Assembly: GCA_900617975.1 (NCBI GenBank)
Contig: UZAE01014556.1
Location: 1-13,581 of the forward strand
Length of the DNA: 13,581 nt
Reading direction: 5' to 3'
Source of the DNA: Rodentolepis nana
Taxonomy: Eukaryota > Platyhelminthes > Cestoda > Cyclophyllidea > Hymenolepididae
Below are positions 1-8,900 of the stretch, in pieces. Each line of letters opens with the position of its first letter. Positions within the stretch are counted from its first letter, which is position 1. The notes under the pieces were generated by a model. The model made no database searches. It saw only the letters and a program-made list of their open reading frames with translations, and was not told the origin of the DNA. Position numbers and translations under genes: made by a program.

Positions 1-624
1 CCCCCCCCCCCCAACTACTTAAGGGTTAATTCTGAAAGTCACTGACCTACTGTCTCTAGTAAATTAGAGAAAGAATTTCTATTTCTAGTAAGTTAAGACA
101 ATAGAATAGACCTACCATTCAGAACATCTTAACTCACTAAGACCAACGAATACGCAACAGTCACAATAAGAAAGTTTTCATTTCAAGTGATTAATGTCTT
201 AACTCGAAACAATCAATTCTCTAAGTCATCCAACAGGCGTATCAATGCACGATCACACGTCATCCTTGATTGCTGAATAGTTGTTTGACAAACTCTTATC
301 AATCAGGCAAAAAGAATGCGACTTACATTCATATGCAAAGTCTGCATAGTTAATATCGTCTTGGTGACAGTGTTATTCTGCCTTATCTTATTAACGCTTG
401 GCGATCAGCTAGACCACAGAGGCAGAAAATAGAACCATTAGTAATACAGCAGTTCAGAGGAAGCTTAACTAAAGACTCCTTAAAAAATCAATTACGTATT
501 TTAAAAGGCTTATCTTGTTGATTTATATCTCCCTAAGTCCCTATTATTAAACTACTAGTGATCCCTTTGTTTGAAGAACATTCCCCGGATCAACATCAGT
601 ACTTTGTTGAAGTGAAGTTGATAC
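1..624 (-). other. meis: meis intron 6 (5' part only)
   Basis: Begins with the donor at 624 and runs off the window. The first 75 bases keep the exon 6 frame open, then three stops follow (TAA TAA TAG at 549-541). A TATAAA hexamer, a rare poly(A)-signal variant, lies on the minus strand at 522-527. The rest is AT-rich and I see no further exon. The window starts with 12 C residues, probably the edge of another homopolymer tract. Confidence 0.7.
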
Positions 625-885
625 CTTTCCAGAACAAGAGGAAGACGATGAGGGTCCAATCCCCATTCCTGGATTTCCACCGCCAATGCCCACTGAAGCA
701 GAGGAGCTGTCAAAGGGTGTCAAATCGGAGGCAAATGAGGCAGAAGATAGGGGTGGTTGCGGACTACCTGCTGCCGACCCCGTCGAACCTCCTGATTCAC
801 GGTCTTCAATTACCAGATCGATGGGGATCTTGCTTTTGAGACAGGCAATGTAACGGGTGCAGAAGTTGTCGCAGAGTTCGTGAAC
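625..885 (-). CDS. meis: meis exon 6: end of the MEIS domain and start of the Ser/Gly-rich linker
   Basis: Encodes residues 242-328. It opens with [19 protein letters not shown] followed by [14 protein letters not shown], the C-terminal end of the MEIS domain. It continues as an unconserved linker ([13 protein letters not shown], a Gly/Ser patch [12 protein letters not shown], then SSSSSCSGK) that would lead to the homeodomain. The acceptor is TTTTTTTCGCAG|G at 886. The downstream end is a choice: donor GGAAAG|GTATCA at 624 is preferred because composition becomes AT-rich after it, phase 0. An earlier candidate donor, GCAGCAG|GTAGTC near 765, cannot be excluded. Without splicing the frame runs 25 more codons to three tandem stops at 541-549. 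Confidence 0.9.
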
Positions 886-3051
886 CTGCGAAAAAAATGA
901 CTACTATGAAAATGGTATTAATCTAATTACCTAGTCACTTCACAGCCTGATTATTAATACTACTACAATTATTGTTATTTTAGTCGATTGATCTAGTGAA
1001 GGGATTATTTACTACCTTTCGAGAGACTGGCATTTAACCACACGATTGATATTCACATAAAACATGATAAATCCACGAAAATTAACTTCCTATTACAACT
1101 GCTATCTTAATACTCTTATTGGCTTCTAGAACGGAGCAACACCAATTTGAACTATTAGTCCATCAGAGACAAGCAACGATTCGAAATTCATTTGGGCGCC
1201 TCAGAGAAACAATGTTTTTCCCGGGTATTGATCAATTTAAATAAATCCAATTAACTCCAGTTTCTTTTTGGAAAAGGCAGAGAAAGTAACTAAATGTACT
1301 TTTAAATAAAATGAAAAAATCTGGAAAGATGACGATATATGCTTGGAAAATCCGTAAAGTGTCCAAATCTAAAGTTCCCGGTTAGGGGTGTGCGATTAAC
1401 TTACCTCCACGTGGTGCACCCTGGGCAACGTATAATCATACGGCAAAAAAGTCTATTAACTGGCTGTTGACCTCTGACTTCAAACTACCATGACCCCACT
1501 GTATGTCATATTCGACCCTTTCCACAGTACTCATCTAGCGTTTTCCCTGTCTGTGTCTGTCTGTCTCTTTTACGTCTTTGAATCGCTCTTCTTTTCCCCT
1601 GTCAAAATTTTCTCACTTTAATGTACCTCCCTTCTGTGAAGCCTAAAGTCAGCTAAAGGGTTAATGATAACTATCAAAATGCCTGTCATTTGAAATAAAT
1701 AAATAGTTCCCAGTTGAATCAACTCTGTGCCAAAAAATTTCCGGATGAGTTGAAAGACACTTACCCCAAAAGTACACAATCAAATCTAAAACCTAACTGT
1801 GGCCCTTTTCAATTCTCATTGTAGATATTCATTTCACACACACACCCCGAGTATATGACCAACACGTGAATTAATCCAACTTGACCTTTCCATGCAAAGA
1901 AGTTCCGGAATGTATTATTTCTTCCAGATATCCTAGTGAAACCAGGAAATTATTAGCAGCATTTTCAAAACTTTCACCTGAAAGGGGTTATTAAAATGGA
2001 TTGAATCAAAACTTGCCTTTTAAAAGGCAATTATAAGTCATTTTCCCATGGTGTTAAAAGTGGAAACCACAAGTGAATGACATAGCCAGTGGGGGAGAGA
2101 GAGAGAGGAGAGCTCACATTTATTTATTTCGGACTGCCTCAAACGAGATTTCTGTGCGTGCGTTTCCTGATTGTACGCGCGGAATCTCATATACATACCA
2201 CCAGCCGTTTTCGTGAGTGATATAGGGTAGGGAGGAGGGGGGGGGGGAAGGGGGGGGAAGTGAGGAGAAAAAACCTGTCCCACGCAAAAAGCTAATCTAT
2301 CATGCCTTTGGAGGGGATAAGATATCACGCACTTCAACTAGACACATGTAAACACACTCCCCAAATGAAATATGTACCCCTCACACCTTCTCATACCTTT
2401 TCAATTTCCAGCAAGTGAAATCGCAGAACGTGAATCGCTTGGATCATCTGTAAAGAGAAAAAAGTCACGATTAGAAACCTAGCAAGGCCGCTAAAATCAA
2501 ATAACAAGTAGAGTGAACTTACGAGGAAGTTCAGCTCCTGATTTGATGTCAATAGGGGTCTGTTGGAATTACTCATCTGAAGAGGAAGAAGACAAACTAG
2601 AATTATGGGACTGCTTAGCACAATGACAGATGGCTGGAGTGAGGCAAATAAAAAACCGGGTCTAGACATATGGGCAGGAAAGTAATCACTCAGAAATTTC
2701 TTGTCAAAACACTTCTCTTTTTATTTACCTTGTTCTAGTCAACCAATCAGTTTGATGATCAACAATCAAATTATAGAAAAGCCAAATATCGACTCGTTTT
2801 CACGAAGTACACCAAATTGTCTAATTTGATCCACTTAACTAACTAAATGTTCAATAAATTTGTGACCCAATGTAATTGGTTCTGGAATTGGCAGACGTGA
2901 ATTTTCTCTAAATAGCGAAACAAAAAACAATACAAATTGTTGCGATCAATAGTGGGCAAAGTTGTGGAGAATTAGTAGAAGGAGAACACATAATTAATGA
3001 GGTAGGCTAACTCAAGGTGACATCTCCTCCACTTGCGGTGGGAGGTGGGGT

Positions 3052-3090
<39 letters not shown>

Positions 3091-5928
3091 NGGAGGGGGC
3101 TGGTGGTGAATTTTGTTGTTTTCGTTGTTCTTTGAGCTTCTAACAGTTAGCAGACAAGAGAGTGAGGAGTCAATGGGTAGACTAGAGAATAGAGCAGAAG
3201 AAGGGGAAACCTTTCAAGACCACATGGATAATTAATGTACCCACCACCGCCTTCACAGAAAAGTGTAACTCTCCCTTCCCACCCCTCGCACTTTCCATCA
3301 CCTCTTGCTCACCACCGTGTTTAGACCTAATACTGCTACATTTATCCGATTTTTTTCACAAACGTTTCATGCCTTGGGAGAAGTTTCAATCGATTTAAGC
3401 ATCATTCGCCTTCATTAAACTAGGGGAAATAATTATCCACTACCCTTGAGGTTGAAATAAATTAATCTAATTACGATTTAACGACGGGGAAAAATCAGTT
3501 GATACCCACTTATGTTTCGTTGCCAAGCCGGTTAATGACATACTGAGCCGAGGTAGACTATCAACGTAATGATCGACAATTATTGATTTTCCACCCAAAT
3601 CACAAAAAAATAATTTTAATGATATTTTGAGATTAATATAAACTAATATTACCCCCTCTTCAAGAAATTCATTATATAGCCACAAAAAGAAACATTGAGA
3701 ACAGGAGTTAGATAACATAGATTCTATTAATGATAAGGCATAAGTGGGTTCGAGCATACGTCAACTCAACTTCTCGCACATCCATTAATGACTAGGGCTA
3801 AGGGGAGGGAGAGGGGGGTGGGAGGTGGGGGGAAGGTTAGAGGTACGAGCGGGGATTAGAGGACGAAGAATAAGACAACCTTCTGCTGCCAAGACTGCTT
3901 CTAGAGACACTTAGTAGTACTGTGTTTCGCTAATGGAAGTACATCCTATTAAAAGCGAATTAACCACCTTTTCCATGACTCCGCGTAATCGATGCTTAGT
4001 TCTCCAAAAACCTAATATATATTCGTCTCCTGATTAATCCTTATTCAACTTCCACTTTTTCCATTAGGTAATTAAAAATTATGAGTCATGTTGATGAGTG
4101 ACATGCTGTGAATTGATTGAAAGAAGGAAAATGAGTAAAGGCAAACACATGGAGGAATCGAATTTGTTGAAATATGGAATTTCTACCTTGATAAATCCTA
4201 CTAAAATACCAAAATATCAAAATTTCTCTACAGGAAAAGGAGGGGGGGGGGGGGATACGAGAGAGCTCATGGATATTTGACAAGTATATTTGCCTGTGTG
4301 TGTGTTAACGGGATATCGCGCGACTTTTATTTTAAACACAGAAGTGCAAACTTCCTTCCGATGCGACTTATTAAACACCGTTTCAGCAAACCCGAAAAAC
4401 GAAATAAATACGCTGTGAGGAGTCATAGCTTTTTTGCCCACAACTGCTGTTTAAAAGTAAAAAAGCGCACTAGTAGCCCGGACTTTTCAAAATTTTTGTT
4501 TTTATTTTTCCTATTTTTGTGTGATAAAATTTAAATTCTGGGGAAAACAATTGGTTTTCAACTGCTTTTCATTACTGTTGGAATTATTTGCTAAAGAATC
4601 GGAATCTGCTAATCTGGGTTAAACCAGAAAAAACTCCAGTGAGGTCTTTACTGTATCCATATACTGAACATAAATCATATATGACCATTACTTTAAATTT
4701 GTTGGTCAGCAAACGCAAAACATCTCGAGAACAACCTCGAACTCAGATATTAGGCCATACAAATTAAGCTTTATAAGAAAGAGGTAGTAAATAACAAGGA
4801 CTCCAAACATCCTAATTACATCTTATACCTCTATGCTATCCCCATAGCAAAAATTACTTAACTGTCTTTTAGCGACTTGTGCTCAGGTGATATATAAAGA
4901 TTAAAGAAACAGAGCTTTTTTTATTTTTCCATTGCCAAAAATAGCGTTATAGGGGAGACATAAACTTTGTTTAGTTAATGAGATTTCGCTATTGGAGGTA
5001 GGGCGCTTTAATTACTTCTTATACTTGTACTGTATATACTAAAGGATTATGGACAAAAATAGAGCTATCTACGAAAAAAAAACTAAAAAAGATATTAACT
5101 AACTTTCCTTAGTTATTCGACAAGCCGTTTCTCGTGCAAAGTCAAGTAAATTTGGTCGTTCTATTGCATTCACATAACGATCGATTTCAACAATTCTTTT
5201 CAATTCTAAATGTCAAAAACAGCATGAAGACACAAGAACAAATAAAAAAACATTTCCGCATTTTTTTATTTTAAATCTGAAATTTAGGGGAAAAATGAGG
5301 CTTTTTAGACCAAAACCCTGTTATTTTAGAAAATTTAACCATTGAAACGAGAGAAATTCTTTAGTAAGTAAGGTCACAATTTCTATATATATTCAATTAT
5401 TTTTTTTAAGTCTAAAACGTAGGATAAAAATAACTTGCAATTTTTTATGAAATAAAAACGAATCCCGGAACTATTGACAAATAAGAGTAATTACCAAGTA
5501 AATAGCCAAATTTTAATAAGTGCAGTTCTAAATGATGAAATATTTCCCACGAAAAGTAGATGGCTAAATTTAGCTCGAAAAGTAGAGATTTTGGTCATAG
5601 TTTTAAACCCAAAAAAATGCAGCTCGAATTTACTTTCGTTTTGCTTTCGTCTTTCTCCCCATTATCTCTCCCTCCGTCTTGTGCAGTGACCGCTGAACCG
5701 CAAAAAAGCGCACTCCAAACTTTTCACTTATAAAATTCCCTTTTCTCTTTCTCTCTCATGTTTTTTTTTGTTTTGCTCAATTTTTGTCGGTAAAGAGTTG
5801 GGGGGGGGGGGTGAGGTGGGGTGTGTGTGGAGTAGATGGGTCTATATTCACACATGCAATTTAGAGTCTCATTCCGAGAGTAGGAAGAAGCCATAAATAG
5901 CAGCATATCAAAATCAGAATTTGCAAGN

Positions 5929-5964
<36 letters not shown>

Positions 5965-8900
5965 TTTTTTCTCCATCCACGGCAGCAGCATCCTACACAC
6001 GTCGGATCTGGTTAACTTTGACGACTGTTGGTTTTCACACATGCACACAAACACACACAATCGTTTGCTCTACTAACAGTTCGACTGGTTCATGGGAAGA
6101 GGGAACTTTACAATTGACGGATTTTTCTGACTAATGAAACACGAGAAAAAAATAGTCAAAATGGTAACGTTCCTTAAAGTACCAATTGGAGTTCAAGGCC
6201 CCCCCCCCCACCACCACCACCACCACTAACACATTAGGACGATAGTGGAATAGATTAGAGAAGTTCCTTTTCCTGTGGTTTCTATTCAAGTATGGAGTTA
6301 TAGTTGTTGATGATACTCTACTAACGAAAATTTGTAAAAATAATACCACTTGCCGCTTGAGTTCAGGAGAACTCAAGTTACCTTTGAAAGACGAATTGCC
6401 ACTCCTACTAACTGGCTTCGCCCTGAAAACTATTCAACTCCTAGTGCAGATAGCATTACTGATAAGAAGTATAGAATATAATCTGATTTGTTAACACCTG
6501 ACCTAAGAAATGCGAATGCTAATAAAAGTGTAATTTGGAACCTCGCATAAATTGTAGTATCTTATTGGTTTTCACAAAGAGACCAGACTACCAAACCCAA
6601 TTCGTCAAGCATGCACCTATCTCAGAAAATTCCCAAACGCACAAATATCCAGAAAATGCTCATAGGTGAGCACTTTAAACACAGGCAATATGGATGCGAA
6701 TTCGGTCAGCAATGTAGAGGCTAATGATAAAAAAAAACTATGTCTTGAATAATAAAGCGGTCGGCGGTGGTTTGAGGTATAAGTGAATCCTATACAAATG
6801 AATGAAAGAAGGGGTGTGCGATAGACTTACCTCCACGTGGTGCACCCTGGGCAAAAATGTCTATAAACCGGCAGTTGACTTCTCACTTCAAACTACCATC
6901 ACCCCACGGAATGTCATATTAGACTACTTTCAAAGCACTCACCTCACCTTTTTATACCTTCGTCTTTGAAACACTTCTGTTCCTCACCCCCCCCCTCTCA
7001 CTTTGGTGTTCCTTCTCCTCTGTGAAGCCTAAAGTCAACTAAAGGGCTAATGATAACCATCAAAACGCCAGCCACTTGAAATAAATAAATAAATGAATGA
7101 ACGAAAGAAATTCATTTTCTCTTGCGTCTGTGTTCTTCCTTTCCTTTCAAGACTAATTATTCATATATTTTTCAGATATAAGTGGCATGGCAACTAGTTA
7201 ATTACTAATTGAACAAAATATTATTTTACTTAATGTTTTAAGTAATTGAATGTGCTTTAAATATTTAAAAGTAATCTTTAAATAAAATGGAAAATTTCAG
7301 TTCCATACCCAATAAATTGTTTTACTCATGGAATAAAAATCCTTCAGAATCACTATTAAAATTTTAAATAACTAAAGCGATAAATTCAAACAAAGGAATG
7401 CGTGTGGCTTGCTAATTAATTCGGCTACAAACATAGGACAAAAAAATCTATTGGATAATTTCAGGACAGCATTGGTTGTCAAGCCAACCCGATAAATAGA
7501 ATAAAAGCATTGTCTTTAGAGGTAAATTAAAAAATATGATAGCATTGAAATTAAGAGCCATAATCAAGGGCAATAAAGTCATTGAAAAAATAATAAAAGT
7601 TAATTAAGTATGGCCTCTAGATGTATGTTTGATTATTCTATAAAAAAACTTTCTATGCAAAAAATAATAAGTAAAACATTTCATGCAAGTTTCTATGCAA
7701 AAAACCACTACTGCAAAGCAGAAATTGAAGTTTTAAAGAAAAGAATGTACAACAAAAAATTATGGACCAAATAGAATGGTACTTCTGCACCAAGTGCAAT
7801 GAATCCTAACGAACCTCTTTTGTGAAGACAGCGATGTCCTCCTGGAAGGAATCAGACGAGGAGATATCCATTCCTCCATTCCGAAAGCTGCTGTCCCTAG
7901 GAGTGCACGTCGCCAATTGACATTTCTCAAAAATTAACGCCAAAAGAGGGAACAGGGGATGACTAGAAGAGGCAAAAAAAAATCGATTAATTAAGGTCTA
8001 ATATGTATATGATCATGCGTGCTGGGTACCTAATCTTAACTTCCAGTTAAAATCTTGCAGACAATTAATATGAACGATTAAAAGGCACGATTTATGTGCT
8101 CACCTACTACCTATAAAGTAGATACAGTAATGTTGCCTTTCACTCAAAATGAATACTAAAAATGTCTTTGGAAATAGCCATTAACGCCAATTAACGACTG
8201 ACAGATCTGTGAGAACAGCAGTCCTATGTTCAGCACAGTTAATCTAAATCGTAATCTTTCCTTCGGTTCGAACCTAGAATATCCAATTCATTAAAAGGTG
8301 CATACATCTAAGAGGACATAGTATTTAAGATCTGATATCCAAATTTCCAATTCCAAGAAGTGCTCGAAATGCCGAAGTTATGAAACATACCTACTCCTAA
8401 TTAGTTGAACGACTTACTTGTGTAACGCTTCAGTATCCTTTTTCAGATCACTTCCAAACTGTTCGTCCGATATTGTCAGTTTTTGCTGAAAGCCACCAGT
8501 ATGTCGAATGTCATTTATGTAGGAAGAGGAGGAATGATGAGGGTGGGGAATATCCAGTTTCAGGGGTGAATGTCCACTGCTACTGTTGTTACTATGAATA
8601 CTGTGGTTCGACGTTGAGAGTTCCGGGTTCGATGAAGATGGGGGCATCTGTGGTTGTTGCTGGATTAGTGATTCGTCCGATTTCATTGTGGAGGAAAATG
8701 TTGAAGGGGTCTTGGAGGGAGTGGGTGGTGTGTCTCCATTAGATGTTTCGAAACTGGCCTGTAGAGGACTTGTCGAAGTCGTGTTACCTGTCACTGTTGT
8801 TGAAGAGCTAGAAGCCTCGTTCTGAGAGCAATGGGATGATGATACTACGTTTGAGCATGGCGAACTGAATAGCTAGAATCAATACACAATGATTGCTTAC

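Larger units (their letters stand above)
886..2396 (-). other. meis: meis intron 5
   Basis: A 1.5-kb intron between the exon 5 donor (AAG|GTATGA) and the exon 6 acceptor. It contains a plus-strand SINE copy (1384-1704), a short GA repeat (2095-2108) and a G-rich tract (2226-2260). I see nothing else recognisable. Confidence 0.85.
2577..7814 (-). other. meis: meis intron 3, 5.2 kb
   Basis: Splits the MEIS domain between its two conserved halves (GAG|GTTCGT ... CTTCCTCTTCAG). It holds most of the poly-G/poly-C tracts (3052-3090, 3801-3835, 4242-4254, 5800-5811, 5929-5961, 6199-6209) and one SINE copy (6811-7090). The remainder is AT-rich, most strongly at about 7180-7800. Open frames inside it have no recognisable homology and lack coding character. 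Confidence 0.88.

Noticed and set aside
558..839. Plus-strand open frame of 93 codons
   Set aside because: It is the antisense shadow of meis exon 6, whose minus-strand frame has clear MEIS homology.
1374..1383. GTTCCCGGTT before SINE A as a remnant of the tRNA-like head
   Set aside because: AGTTCCCAGTT recurs right after the tail, so a target-site duplication explains it better.
8264..8274. GGTTCGAACC, resembling a Pol III box B
   Set aside because: No T-arm, anticodon arm or box A can be folded around it.
8473..8742. Plus-strand open frame of 89 codons
   Set aside because: Antisense to meis exon 2; the Cys/Tyr-rich product results from complementing Ser/Thr/His codons.
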